Positions 48,130 to 61,200 of a DNA stretch of 64,000 nt are shown in pieces. The stretch comes from Phaseolus vulgaris (lineage: Eukaryota > Streptophyta > Magnoliopsida > Fabales > Fabaceae). The notes below the pieces were generated by a model. The model searched no databases. It was not told where the DNA came from and was given only the letters and a program-made list of their open reading frames with translations. Every line of letters begins with the position of its first letter. The first letter of the stretch is position 1. The DNA lies in the NCBI RefSeq assembly GCF_000499845.2, contig NC_023757.2, forward strand, positions 41,333,798 to 41,397,797, in the 5' to 3' direction. A program made the translations under genes and the position numbers.

Positions 48130-50810
48130 AGAAGTTGACAGTATGAAAAGGTAAGTTTCTATGTTTTGCGGGTAGAATGTGCCTAGTTAAAGCGATTTTG
48201 TGAGCGTTGTCTCGATATTTTTTATCCTTTGTCAGCAGTAATGGAAAATAAAATTTGAAAGATACAATTGTCTTTTCTATGGGAATGGGGAAGTGAGAAT
48301 AGAAAAATCTCTTAGGTGAAATGGGAGCACATTTTGCACGAAAAAAGGGATGGGGGGCTTGGGAGTGAAGGATCTTAAGGCCTTCAATCTAACGCTTCTG
48401 GGAAAGTGGTTATGGAGAGTTGGGTCAAATACAGGGGCTATGGAGAGAGGTTATTGAATCTAGATATGGGGTCTTAAGTAGAAACATTGTGAGAAGTGGT
48501 AAAAAACAGTCTAAATGGTGGAGGGATATCCAAGAAATAGAAAAAAAATTGAGGTAGTAACTGGTTTTGTGTCAACATAGATTGGGAGGTGGGAAACAAA
48601 GAAAAATTAAAGTTTTGGGATGATGTATGGCTAGGAGGGACTACGCTAAAGGAAAGGATGCCTAGAATTTATGGTAATGTTGTTTTAAAAACAATGATGA
48701 TGTCTGACGCTGGTGTTGTGATAATAATATGTGGAAGTGGGATTTAGTTTGGAGAAAGTTGTTTGAATGGGAGAAACCTATGGTGCATACACTAATGGAA
48801 GATTTAAAGAAGATACATCTAAGACAAGATAGGAAAGACAAGTAGATTTGGAAACCTGGGAAGAGTGGGGGATATTTGGTGCAGTCAGCTTATGATTAAT
48901 AACAAAGGTGGATCAGGGGTGAAAGGCAAATTACTTTCATATTTGTGGAAGGTGAAAACATTACCTACTACAAAGTTCTTCGCTTGGAGAGTTCTATGGG
49001 GACAAGTAGCCACTAAAGATAACCTGATAAAAGGGGAATAATACATAATGATGATACATGGTGTTCTTTGTGCACAAACTACCATGAATCAATAAATCAT
49101 CTTTTCTTTAACTGTAAGGTAGTAGGGCAGGTCTGGCAGTTATGTGATAAGTGGTTGGGAATTAATAATGTTGCACACAATAATCTGAGAGAACACTTCT
49201 CACATTTCTCTACTGCACAATTGAACCATAAAAGCAACCTCATTTGGAAAGGTATGGGGGTTGTTGTAGTGTGGAACCTTTGGAAGTTGATAAATAAAGT
49301 GGAGTTCCAAAATGGAATACGTGATGGACAACAAGTGTTTTGTGAGGCACAAGCTTGGTTGTGGGCATGGATTGGGAACAAGGTACCCAAATCAAAATTC
49401 TCATATTCTAATTAGTATATATCTTAATCCAATAGTTTGTATGAAGAAGTTAGGATAAAAAGGTTGGATGAAAATGGGTATGGTGGTTAGTCAATTTGCA
49501 GGTCAGTAATCACCCTCTCAAAGTAAAGCCAACCAAATTGGTTAGAAATCTGGGATGGTCTTAGTTCTCGTTTGAAGGGTGGAGGGGAAGGAATATATTC
49601 AAATTTGAGTGGTATCATAATGGCACTTGAAGTTGGGCAGAAAAAGTGTAGTTCCACATACCAAGGTTGTAGCATCTACACCAGGGGTTGTTTACACCTT
49701 TGCTAGCTTAGAGTGACATGGTAGGGGAATGGAGGAAGTACGGAGCGGGTACATCAGTATAAGTATAACAACTCTGCTGTAGTTAAAAAGGCATTTGCCT
49801 GTCTGGAGGGTGCTAGTAATCTCATATTTAAAGGGTCACTATATTGCATAGCACCACCTGTGAGGAGAAAAGTCAAATGCTCATCTTAAGACCACATGTG
49901 TTTCCTTTAACAATTATAGGATCTATTGGAGGTGGTAGTGGTGTTATGTAGGATTGCTATTGTTGTGTGCTCTGGACTGGTGTTGTTGTTCAGTATTAAT
50001 TTTGCAGTTTGCCTTTATTTGTTTTGTTTTGTGTAGTTTTATCGATTGCAGATCTAATAGGCTGGCCTTTTTGAGGAAAGTATGTGTGTATCTTTGCAGG
50101 CTAGCAGGTATAAAGTGTAAAGAGGACTTAACTTCTTTACTGATTGATGCATAAGGAATCCTGCAGCACAGTGGAACATAATCCATAAAGTTTTTTGTGG
50201 CTTTGGAGAGGGTGAAGTCTTTGTTGTTCTAAGACCATGACTTATAAGGATGGGTTAATGAAGGGTGGTGACTTCTCTATTTTCATGCAAATTAATATCA
50301 ATAAACTTAAAAAGAGTTGTTAGCATGTGCAGGAATAAAGACCAAAATATGCATCTTTTTCTGTTTGGATTTGGGAGGACGTGCACAAGGTGATTAATAC
50401 GAAAACATCTATATATGCGACCACTCTCACGTTGCAGGTATGGCTTAACTGCATTGGGATGTCTATATCTTGATCAAAGGTATAATAGTTTGAATGAGAT
50501 GTCTATACTCTCTGCACAATGGAATAGGGTGACACACGATCACCTACAATCTTTGTTTGATTCAGTTATGTACTATCTTTTCCCACGATTACTTAGATTT
50601 CACAGGTATTTTGTAAGGCTTTTTTGAGGTAGTGTATGGCTACACCTCTCTGGTTGGGAATTCTTAGTACACTCATGTTGTAAGTTCCTACTATTGGAAC
50701 ACATTTTAGGGGGTTTTGAGTGGAAGCCTATTTTGTATTAAGGGTTGAAGAGACACTTTGAGTTCCAAAGATTCTTAATAGATCAACATTTCTGCAAGAA
50801 TACTGTTATC
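48130..50810 (+). pseudogene. Decayed LINE: RT C-terminal and zinc-binding region plus 3' UTR
   Basis: Across changing frames the plus strand encodes 'GGLGVKDLKAFNLTLLGKWL' (about 48350-48410), 'WEVGNKEKLKFWDDVWLGGT' (about 48583-48642), 'KWDLVWRKLFEWEKPMVHTL' (about 48735-48794), and an intact stretch of 115 codons at 49068-49415 with 'CTNYHESINHLFFNCKVVGQ' and 'WLWAWIGNKVPKSKFSYSN'. These are consecutive parts of plant L1 ORF2 after the reverse transcriptase core, ending with zf-RVT and lacking the RNase H of the LINE at 33244. Many stops and frameshifts show age. The region after 49440 to about 50810, with 'aagggttgaagagacactttg' near 50740, looks like the 3' UTR of this LINE family. Confidence 0.8.
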
Positions 50811-52429
50811 AATTTTAGGACACATAATCTCAACCTTCAGTTTCACTTCTGTAATTCAAGGTAACATATGTGAAAGAAGATTTCAACATAAAGCGAATGG
50901 GAAACCCCACTTATCATGCTCAAAAATAAATAATTTCAGATCACCCTAAAATCATTTCAATCTTTAACCTAACATCAGATCAATAGAGTGTTAGATTCGT
51001 TACCTGTTAAACCTATTTCAATGTTAATTAATGACAATTGATAAACATAGAGCGAGCGTATTATATCAGATTTTCAATTTAAATTAGCTTCTGGTTTAAG
51101 GTTTGTGTTAGATTTAGAAAGGAATAAGAGTATTTGTTCTTCAATGCCAAAGCAAATTTCTATGAATATCAAAGAATTAGAATTGAAAATTAAATTTGAA
51201 GATATAAGGAAAAGAATACCAAATTACCGTGAAAATAATTCAAAGTTGTGTTCTTATATCGAAAATGTCTTCTCTTAAGAACTCAATTTTATTTTTCTTT
51301 CAAAAACTTATGATGAGTATATTGGGATCTTTTCGTAATTTTAAAAATAGTAATTAATAAATAATTTTAAAAAAACTATATGCGACACTTCCTAACAAAT
51401 AATATATAACATTTTCTTACTAATTTAAATTTGTAAAAAAATTAACAACAAACATTAAAGTTTTACGTAAACTTTTCTGGATTCTACTAGTGTAATTTTT
51501 AGGATGTATTACTAGAAACTGTGACTACGTAATTAAATGTATTATGAAAATTAATTTGTGATATACATTTTTTTATTACACCAACTAACTTCTGTAATCT
51601 ATAAAACAAATACACTATGAGAACTAATGTTTATAATATAGAATATACTTTACGAGAAACAAATTTTGTGAAACTGAGTAATGTTTCTCAAGATTGGGAC
51701 GAATGTTCAAAATTATTTGCCATCCTTAGGAGAGAAAATAGGTAGTTTCAGAAAAAAAGGAGTGTGAACAACATAAAAGGAGGGTGTGAATGTAAGCTCT
51801 ATGTGCCTTTGTGCGTAGATGCAGACCAAAATGATACTTTGGACCATGGGCTCTCTTTTTGAGCTATGAACACTAAGGCCCAAAATTAATTTTCGGGAAC
51901 TCTTTCGCACGTCCATTTGAATGTTTACATTCCTCAAAATTTTTTATTAAAGTTAAATATATTTTTAATCTCTTAAATTTGGGTTAAGTTAATTTTTTGT
52001 TCTTCAAATTTATAATTGATCTTCATAGTTTCCGGAATTTGAGAAAAATTTACTTTAATCCCTCTGTTCAAAAGTTTTTATATTGAAACGTTAAAATAAA
52101 TACTTTAAAAAGGAAAATAAACATGACATTAAATATTTCATGATAAGAATGTAAAATAAAAATAAAATTCATAGAAACGACTTGTCATCATGAGTAATAT
52201 TAATTGGAATTTTTAACAAAATTTAAAATAGAATAAATAAAACAAATATATTCATATTTCAAGAACTAAAAGTAATAATTTTAAATTTGAGGAATAAAAA
52301 AATTATTTGTCTAAAATAAATGTAATATTTAAATACATTCATAAATAATAGATAAATTTAAAAATATTGAACAAATAAAAAATATATCAACATATTAACT
52401 TATACAAAACAAGTTAACATAATACAAAC
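50811..52429. other. Intergenic, no gene recognised
   Basis: AT-rich. The 74-codon minus frame at 51713-51937 has no recognised motif. Confidence 0.5.
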
Positions 52430-52550
52430 TATTAAGAAGTGGACTTTAAGCCTAACTCAACCCCATAAAACCGGCTCGATAAAGTGAGGTTTGCACCTAC
52501 TTATATACAATGAAAGACTCTAATCTCTAGTCGATGTGAGATCTCCAACA
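52430..52550 (-). mobile_element. Solo LTR of the TRIM family
   Basis: One 121-bp LTR in minus orientation: TGTTGGAGATCTCACATCGA at the 52550 end and 'ccacttcttaata' at the 52430 end. No PBS or interior adjoins it, so it fits a solo LTR left by LTR-LTR recombination. The flanking pentamers (caaac and caagt) match only in part. Confidence 0.85.
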
Positions 52551-55500
52551 CAAGTTATTACAAATTAAGTGATTACGAGAAATAAGAAAAACAATATCAC
52601 CAAAAATATCAGTGAATAGAGTGATGTGTAGGGAGTTAGTGTCTCTGTTGTTAACTTCCTTGAGAAGATTAGCACTAAGCAACACTATATTGAAAAATCA
52701 AATATCTCCACATATTTGCATTAATTTGAGATTTTTTTATATTTACTAATTAATATCTGAAAACTTTTAATAGCAATCATATTACATATGATCCTGATAT
52801 TATAACAACAAATTAAACACGATTTTTATAGTTTTTCTAAAAGTTTTGCATGCTTAAAAACAAATTATATGATATAAAGAGACTATTGATGTTGAATGTC
52901 ATGACCTCAAATTAATTTGCGATTGAAGTTTCTTACCATGTGTTAATTTTTGTTGATACCATTTTTTTTTTATTAGAATTGGAAGTATTGTTGGGCACTC
53001 ATTTCAATTTTATTATGGATGCAAATTATTCCAACTGTATTTATCTAATACCAGGTATTCATCTACCACGAGGAACCAAAAGATAAGTATTCTGTATTTT
53101 TTTATAAGACGATAAATTTCCCAATGTAATGTAAAGTTTCTTTTGTTGTACATTAATTATTATAATAAATTATTTCAATACGATTTAATAGTTTAGAAAT
53201 GAAGATCACAGATAATTTAAATATATATTTATTTATTAATCTTTTGAGACATTTTGTAAAAATAATAATATTTGGATAAAAGTGTAATGGAACTCCGAAT
53301 TCCGAAACTCACATTATCTAATTGATTTTAATAAAATAATCTCAATAAAATTAATATATATATTTTTCTTTTGACTTATTTGTTAATCAATTTAAAAATG
53401 GAGTTTAGACGGATGAGATTATATTTTTTTTGTTGGAAGGGGAAATGATTATATTCTTTCAGAAAAGTTATAAAATTAGTAAATGATAAATATGTTTGCA
53501 ATAAACTTTATAAAATATTTAGCCTATTTGAATATCTTCTTTTAAACTTAATAAATACTGTATATAAGCACTTTTCTTGATAAAAAACATGGACTCTTAA
53601 TTCTGATATTGTGAAAAAATTAGTGTATTTCCCTTAATATAAAATTTGAACAAAACAATACTTAAACCAGCACGTGGCAAAGAGATGTAGGTAGAATGAA
53701 GGCTTGAAAGTATATATATATATAATATTCTATTTTGGACTTTATTCACATATAAAAAAAAGGTATAAAAAACTAAGTATTTTAAAGTAGAATGTTATTT
53801 AGGAATTTAAAATAAAACAAATTAAAATATATAATTTATCAATTATAATATAATGTATATATTCAAACATGCATTTGTTATAATTTTTAGTTACATAAAA
53901 TAAACATTTTTTCTCTATGCCATACAAGCTAAAATATTTGTGAAGTAAATGAAAAGAAAATAAAAAAAACATATGATCATAAATTCTCCTAGAAGTACTA
54001 TGGGGCCTAACATTCATTCATTAATTTGCTTAGGGAATGATGGAGGCAACAGAGGGTTGAAAGGGTGGATATTTTGTTTCCCTTTAGTTGAACCAAAATG
54101 TGTGAATGTATTGATAGGGAACAAGGGAATCACTACAGTGATCAGTAGGAGTGGGGAAAAATTCATAAAATTGAATTTGGTTACTGAATTAAAATCTAAT
54201 TTGATTGTAGATATTATTTTTTTAAATAATTGATTTTTTATAAATTTAAAACTAGAAAATGGAATTAAAATATAAATTCATATTTTCTAAAAGGAAATAG
54301 TATAAATATTTATGAATTGGTTACTGGTTTTAAAATTGTATTTTTTTTTTCAAAATTTATTGTTGATAAAAAATATTTTAAAGTCAAGAATAATAAATAT
54401 ATTTAGTGAATACTAAAATCTATTCAACATAATAATAATAACTAATATGATACAATAAAAAAATATTTAATAAGAATTTTCTTTATATTAAAATAAAATA
54501 TATAAATAATTAAAAATATCTTTTAGGTATATTAATTGAAAATATAAAATATATAATTCCACGGTATGATTTCTCACCTATATTTCACCCAATTCACTTT
54601 CATAATTACGAATATAAAAAAAAAATAATATAGTAAGTGTATTTATATCTTAATATACACTTAATACAAACAAGTTTAGTGAAATTTACACCTTATTTAT
54701 ATATTATAATTTTGTCATATATTTAGTTATTATGAGATATTTAACACATATTCTCATATTGAAGAATGAACATTTGAGATTAAAAATTTGGGAGTCTAAT
54801 AGAAATTTTGATAATGGATGAGACAAAAGTCTCAACAAATCTAGGTATGATATACTCTTATATCATCGTAAGAAAGTGAAATTTAAGTTTAACTAAACTC
54901 TATGAATATGAGACTCCTCCTTGATCACCTACAAATATTTAATCTCACACTTAATATTAAGTGTTCATTTCTTTGTGTATGGAAAAGTGTATTGTCAGCT
55001 AAAGATAAAATCTATAGTATATAAATAAAATACAAACTTTTTTATAAGTAAAATTTGTGAAGTTTACTTATATATAAAATCACTTACTTCCGAATACAAT
55101 CAAATACACTTGTATATTATTCAATTAGTGTCCTCACTTTCTCTTACATAATATTACCAGTTGATTTTTTTTAATTAGTGAAAAAAAATATATATTTTCT
55201 TTTTCCAACTCCTAATAAGTGTATGAAAAATATTTGTTCCAAAAGAAAAATTTACAAAAAAACTCATTAAGTTCTACACCCTAAAAATTCAAACAATTTT
55301 TTTTAGAAAATTCAAATTTAAATTTAATTTTAACTTAATTATTTAAATTTAGATGGGAATTTTTAAAAATATAATCCGTGACCACCCTAGTAGTGATAAT
55401 GAAGCATTGATGTGTAGACCATTTATTTAAATTTATTGGTGAAACATATAAATGAAATTGAAATTTGTTCCGGAAATTTACGGTGAGGGAGCGAGGACTT

Positions 55501-57328
55501 AAAAAGTTTAGGGTCCCCTCCCATAAGAACACTGTGTTATAAGTACCTGACCCCTGGACAGGGCCATCCTTTACTTTGCACCCCCTTTCGGTGCCACATG
55601 ATTTACTTCATACACACACAATTACCTTCCCAACCTTTCCTTATAATTTTGCATTAAAGCTTTGGCTACTCTAATCAATGCATGAAAAGATCTATTTAAT
55701 ATTCATTTTATTCTTTACAACTTATTATTATTATCATCATTCCCTACTTTAATCTACAGCCACTGATTTAAAAGTCTTACAAATAACACTAATAGAAGGG
55801 TATTGCAACTTTTCATATTATTAAGCATAATATTCTACATGAAAAGTTATAATCACCGAAACTCTTCTTCTTCAAATATTGATTAAAAAAATGTGAATAT
55901 CATGTGAACTAAAATAATGAGATTTCCTAATATATTAATAACATTTCATAATAATATATAATCAGTGAGAGCTCTTCTTCTAACTGTGGTTAAGGATGTA
56001 AATCTCATATCGACTTAAAATAATAATATTTTATAATATATATTAATGATAATTTATAGTATATAAATGAATACGAATTTTATTTTATAAATCAATTTAA
56101 TTAAGTTGACTTAGATTTAAAGTTTACTTTTCACTAATATATAACTGAATGTATTATGATGTTGAATTATATTTAAAGTTTAATTTATAATAAAAAAGTA
56201 TTATTATTTGTTATATTAAAAAATACTTTAATTGTGTGTTTGAATAATTGAAAAATATATCTTATACTAATATTGAATCAATTTAAGCTCAGAAACTCTT
56301 TTATAAAATAATCATCGTGTTATCCAATTATATAAAATGAAAATGATAATATAATTAAATATTAAATTAATTATTTTATATTTTATATTTTATATTACTA
56401 ATCATATGTTAACAATGTAATTACTACTTAGATAATCAATTCAAAATATAGCTTCTAACACAATCAATTATATATAAAGTATAATTAATTTAATAATATT
56501 TATATGTATCTAATATAGAAAAAAAAATTGATTTGAATATTGAAAATTTTGATATATATATATATATATGAATAAATAAATTATATTTATATAGCTCAAA
56601 CTTATAAAGTAATTGTGATATTTTATAAGAAGATAAAAAAAATAATATTATAAGTAATTCCACACTATCAATCTCAAAATTTACATTATTATATTACAAA
56701 ATAACATATCAAACAGAAGATTTTTCATACAAGTGTCATATTTGAACACCTATATATATACAAAGATAAAGTCATCAATATAATATGTTACAATTATTAC
56801 TAATAACAAATAATATGTAATACTTATTAAAGTTGTCATCCTCATCCAAGTATGAAACTAAAACTTGAGTAGACACAACCCATGACCAAGTCTTCGACAC
56901 AACAAAGATTTCAATGGGATCAATCCTTTCACTTTTGAAAACTTGTGTTTCCACAATTCTCCTATCCAGACCCCCCAAACTTAATTTACACTTTCTTTGA
57001 CCCAAGTCATCCTAAAGCTTAAGAAGTGATTTTTTTGGCTCCCTATGATCCAATTAGGCAAAATTTGCACCTCAACAAGTTCTTCCTCAACTTTCCGTCA
57101 CAATATTACACAGTGACCGATCACTTCAAATCATTGTTGGGAGGGAAGTCTTCCCCACCTCAAAAAAAATCATCTGAACTCATCTTGACAATAACACCAT
57201 GTAACTTTTAACTTTAGAAAATGGAACTTTGACTTTTATAAATAAATACGAAATCACTTATTTTTTTTATATATGAATCAATACGAAATTACTTATATTT
57301 TTATATGAAGTAAAGTATCTTAATATGA
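52551..57328. other. Intergenic, AT-rich, no gene recognised
   Basis: Contains a GC-richer patch at about 55480-55620 with no open frame, a diverged duplication at 55849-56058, and short AT runs (53710-53726, 56553-56568). Open frames at 53973-54233 (plus) and 56775-57005 (minus, with 'LSLGGLDRRIVETQVFKSER') are not recognised. Confidence 0.5.
55849..56058 (+). repeat. Diverged tandem duplication, period about 110 bp
   Basis: Two segments share the order 'ataatca(c/g)', '(a)ctcttcttct', 'gattaa/ggttaa', 'aactaaaataatga / gacttaaaataataa' and 'aatatattaat'. The first is about 55849-55946, the second about 55959-56058. Confidence 0.4.
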
Positions 57329-58250
57329 CACTACAAGAAATAATGATGGTAGAGTCCCCAAAAGAGCGACGCAAAGAGTAAAAAAGAGACTCTACATGGG
57401 ATTAGTGTGGGCTTAGCTTCTCAATAGAAATGGAAGCTAATATTTTGGTTGCTATGCATTAGAGACGACCTCCAATGGGACACAAATTTACAAGAAAGTG
57501 TTGGCTAAGCCTACATAAAGAAAAATATATTATTTAACTATAGCGTAGGTTTAGGGGGCACTAAAATGGCTATAAAATTAAATAATTATTAAAAAGTGTA
57601 CTTTGGTATTTTCACCCACTTATATACTCACGCCGAGACTATATATTATGGGTGGTCCGATAACGAACCGATAGCAGATGATCTGATAAGCCCAACAAAC
57701 AATTGCTAGAATAGGTTTAAAATGACTTTGATACCATATTAAGAAATTGACTTTAAACCTAACTCAACCTCATTAAACCAACTTATAAGGTGAGGTTTAT
57801 ACCCACTTATATACTATGAAATGTCCTAATATCTAGTCGATGTGGGATTTCCAACAATAATTAAACTTAGCGTCGCCATTGGGGACACTACGTGAGAAAG
57901 CAAATGTGAGTAAATTGTCATCATTGGGGACACTACCTGGGAAACAAATATTAATGTCGGTTAGACCTACGCTAAATTTAATAAAATATTAATTTGCATT
58001 CACTTTGTGTTTCCATTCTCGACGCAATATCATTCTACAACTTATTTTTTTATTGGACATACTTTGTATCCACATTTTAGACGTCAACTTATTATTATTA
58101 TTTTAATAATTTTTAACTTGCATCCACTTTGTGTTCAGATTCTAGACTCAATATTATTCTGTCACTTTTTTTTATTGTATCTACTTTGTGTCCTCATTCT
58201 AGATGCTAACTTATTATTATTATTTTAATAATTTTTAGTGTGAGTTAAAG
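57329..58250 (+). mobile_element. CACTA element end with subterminal tandem repeats, carrying a nested TRIM
   Basis: CACTACAAGAAA at 57329-57340 is the classic CACTA terminus. Downstream are GC-richer phrases that recur ('tagagtccccaaa', 'ccattggggacactac' twice near 57884 and 57923) and a four-part tandem array at about 57996-58245. The array has the repeated core 'ctttgtgt/atccncattctagacg' and two copies of a 'cttattattattattttaataattttta' spacer. The opposite terminus (TTTCTTGTAGTG) was not found up to the MYB gene. A TRIM copy sits inside at 57605-57856. Confidence 0.65.
57605..57856 (-). mobile_element. TRIM copy nested in the CACTA end; 5' LTR, PBS, interior, damaged 3' LTR
   Basis: On the minus strand, a 120-bp LTR (57737-57856, TGTTGGAAATCCCACATCGA to 'tttcttaata') is followed at once by TGGTATCAAAGTC (57724-57736), a PBS two mismatches from TGGTATCAGAGCC. 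An interior with the family's 'ggtccgataacg' segment comes next, then a purine tract and about 20 bp of the 3' LTR (57605-57626). Most of the 3' LTR is deleted. The interior order matches the copies at 29753 and 31829. Confidence 0.8.
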
Positions 58251-59640
58251 GTCTCCATTGTGGACACAATGTTTGACATCTATTTTTGTATCCAACTTGA
58301 GTAGACTTCACCCTTGTTAATGTGATTTGGTGATATGAAGACCTTGAATATGATTGAAAATAAAAATTAAGATATTTTTCATTGAAATAGATATCCTATG
58401 TAGATATTTTTCATTGAAATAAGTTTACTAATATAATCATGTTTTTCAATAAACATTAAAACATGACTGCAATGAAACTGCTACAACAATTTAAAATCTT
58501 AATTTAGCTAGACAAGTGTGACTGGATAAATACATCCTTAATGTTTTATCAAAATACATCTCCATCCGAATTTAGAAATAAGCAATGAGATTATCATATT
58601 AATCGGCCAAAGGGCTCCACAAAGCACGAAAAATCATCGCTGAAAAGCGAAAATTAGTATAGATAAAAAGATTTAATAGAGAAAACATTGATTTGCGTGA
58701 ACTAATGCAGATTTGAAAAACACATGGCAGAATTCGAATGACAACTTTTAACATGAAAAAAAGTCGAATAAAAATATTGCAGTAGAATAACTATTCATGT
58801 CCTCGCCGTGATTGCCTACCAGCTGTATCAGATTCTCCATTGTAGACGAATAGTGAGTTAACTCAGAGCTTCTGAGTGATAGAGATGATTGAAGCGCCAA
58901 ATGCAGAAAAAGTAAGAGAGAGAGGTAAACATGCTGGGTTGGGTTCCCATTGTTATTGTTTGGCTCTGTTTCTGTTATGGGTTTGTTTATTGCATTGTGT
59001 GAATAGTGTGTCCGTTTTCACGCAACAATTATTAGCTTTTTCAACAAAGCTGAAAATGTTTTTAAGTCATTCCACTATAGTGTTCAAGTGTCTGTATTTT
59101 CTCATATGATAGCTCTAAGTATTATTATTTAAAAAAAACACAGTTAGGTTGAATATCTCCATGTTTTAGGTCACTGTCAACATTCGGGTAATTACATATA
59201 AATTTGATGGAGAAGTTGGGAGAGTAAATTAATGAGAAGCGAGTTGCATGCTCCCTCGTGGACGCAACTCACTAGGAAACAGAGTGAAGTGAAGAAGATT
59301 GTGCGTTGTCGGTAGTGGTGGAAGAAGGAAGTTGATAGGGATTGGTGCTGCTTTCTTAACTATTCGTAAGAGTGGTGGAAGCAAGAACAGCGTGGCAACA
59401 CACCTCCCACTCTCATTTCATTTCAACTTTTCTTTTCCAACTCATCATTTAACCATTTTAATCCACCTATACTTTCAAACACACAATTCCATAACAAAAC
59501 AAACCTCCTTTTCCTCATATTTAATTTTTTCTGCGGTTTTAATATGAGTGGTATATATGGAAAAGGCAAATTCATACTTCACTCCTGCATCCTCCTACTT
59601 TTTCTTAATTCTAACTAATACACTTTATGAGTTTGGTGGA
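58251..59640. other. Intergenic, no gene recognised
   Basis: Mixed composition at 58800-59110 and 59280-59550. A 77-codon frame at 58876-59109 has a hydrophobic middle (HCYCLALFLLWVCLLHCV) but no family resemblance. Confidence 0.45.
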
Positions 59641-60200
59641 AATTTGATATTTTTTTTTCCAAAGTGATAGTGCTTGTTTACGGTGTTAGTGATAATCGGT
59701 TATTAAATTATCATGTATAGTGTACTCGTATGGATCGAGCGGTTATTACCATGATTCGGTTCTTTTGACCGAGTTGACCGAAACCTGTATGGTTGTGTAG
59801 GTCGACCGACATACCTATCCATTAACGTTCAAATTAAAGTGAATAAAGTTAAACTACCATTAAGAATTAAATAATACGTTCCTAAGTGTGATACATTCCA
59901 CTAATCCGGCCCAATAAGATAAGCTCACTAAAATAATGTAAATAACGCACATTCCAAGAACAAGGTATGTCATTATCACTGTACACCCCCAGTGCCGAAT
60001 ACTCCTTTTATTGACTTGAGCGTCCGAGTGCCTTTTTGCAAGTACCTCTCCCATTTGGCATTTACCTGAGACTGAAAGACCGAGACCTGAAGGAGTAGCA
60101 TCGAGACCAAAAGGATAATAGTGAAGCTCTAACAACCTGCCCAAAGGAAGGAAGAAGATGAAATTATTCAATAATTTTCTAGGTTTCATCTCCCTAACAC
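59640..60200 (-). mobile_element. LTR-retrotransposon relic, minus orientation
   Basis: The block contains 'ttgacttgagcgtccgagtg' and 'cctttttgcaagtacc' at 60012-60047, the inverse of the motif at 46236-46276, and repeated 'gaccgag' phrases at 59767-59775 and 60077-60086. It looks like an LTR fragment of one family. The 109-codon minus frame inside (59860-60189) is not recognised as a protein. Confidence 0.4.
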
Positions 60201-61161
60201 GAACATATAGTATTTTTTATGTGTGATACTTGTATTTTCGTTTTTTGATGTTTCATTCAAACATTATTTCTGTAGGAGAAAAAAAGTATGGAGAGAGAAT
60301 TTGGCTATGAAAAATTATATATGTGAAAATATTATTAGTTTTAAAAAAAAGTATTTGTTTTAGGGCTACTTGTATACTTTTCTTTTTTTCATATTTTTTA
60401 ATATTAAATTTCTCAACATAAAAAATAGATAGCCTATTTTGATAAAGATAAAGGTAAATATAAAAAAATTGTAATAATGAACCACCGGAAAAAAGTTTGA
60501 CCAGAATAAATAAATTGAATAATAGAAAAACTAAAATGGGTTAAAATTTTAAAGTATATTTGTAGTGTTTTATGAAAAACTTATCAAATTGAATAAAAGA
60601 ATGTTCTTTTAAAATATAAGGAGAATAGTTAGTCCACAGAAATATCTCTCTCATATTCTTTAACTCTTGAAGACATATATATATCATAATAAGAATAGAT
60701 GGATAAAATTTATGTTAATAGTGTTAGTTAGAGTAAGAGATGGAAAGGATAGAGAATTTGATATAAGGGTTGGAGATCATAAAGTGTTAAAATTATTCAC
60801 AATGAAAGATTTGTGTTTGGATGAAGTGGTAGGCACATGACTAAGGTAATACTGGATTTATTATTTTTTTCAGTTTTGTGAATGTCCTAACTCCCCTCCC
60901 TATTTATGGGATGTGGGATTTTTATGAATGGTCTTTTTTTATAAGAATTATATTATTCCTTAAATGGTCAAATTTATTTTATTTATTTATTATTAAAAAA
61001 TAGAGAAAAGAGTAAAAGCATATATTTTACATCCTTACTTACATGTTTAAAAAAAGAAAAAGAAAAAGAAAGTCACTTATATCTCGTATAATAAAAATAT
61101 TAAATTATCCTTACCAAACAACCCCATTATCCTCTTAAATATGAAGGAAAAATCCATTATG

Positions 61162-61200
<39 letters not shown>

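Noticed and set aside
53973..54233. 86-codon plus-strand open frame
   Set aside because: No motif, no splice or promoter context, and composition drifts into AT-rich filler at its end.
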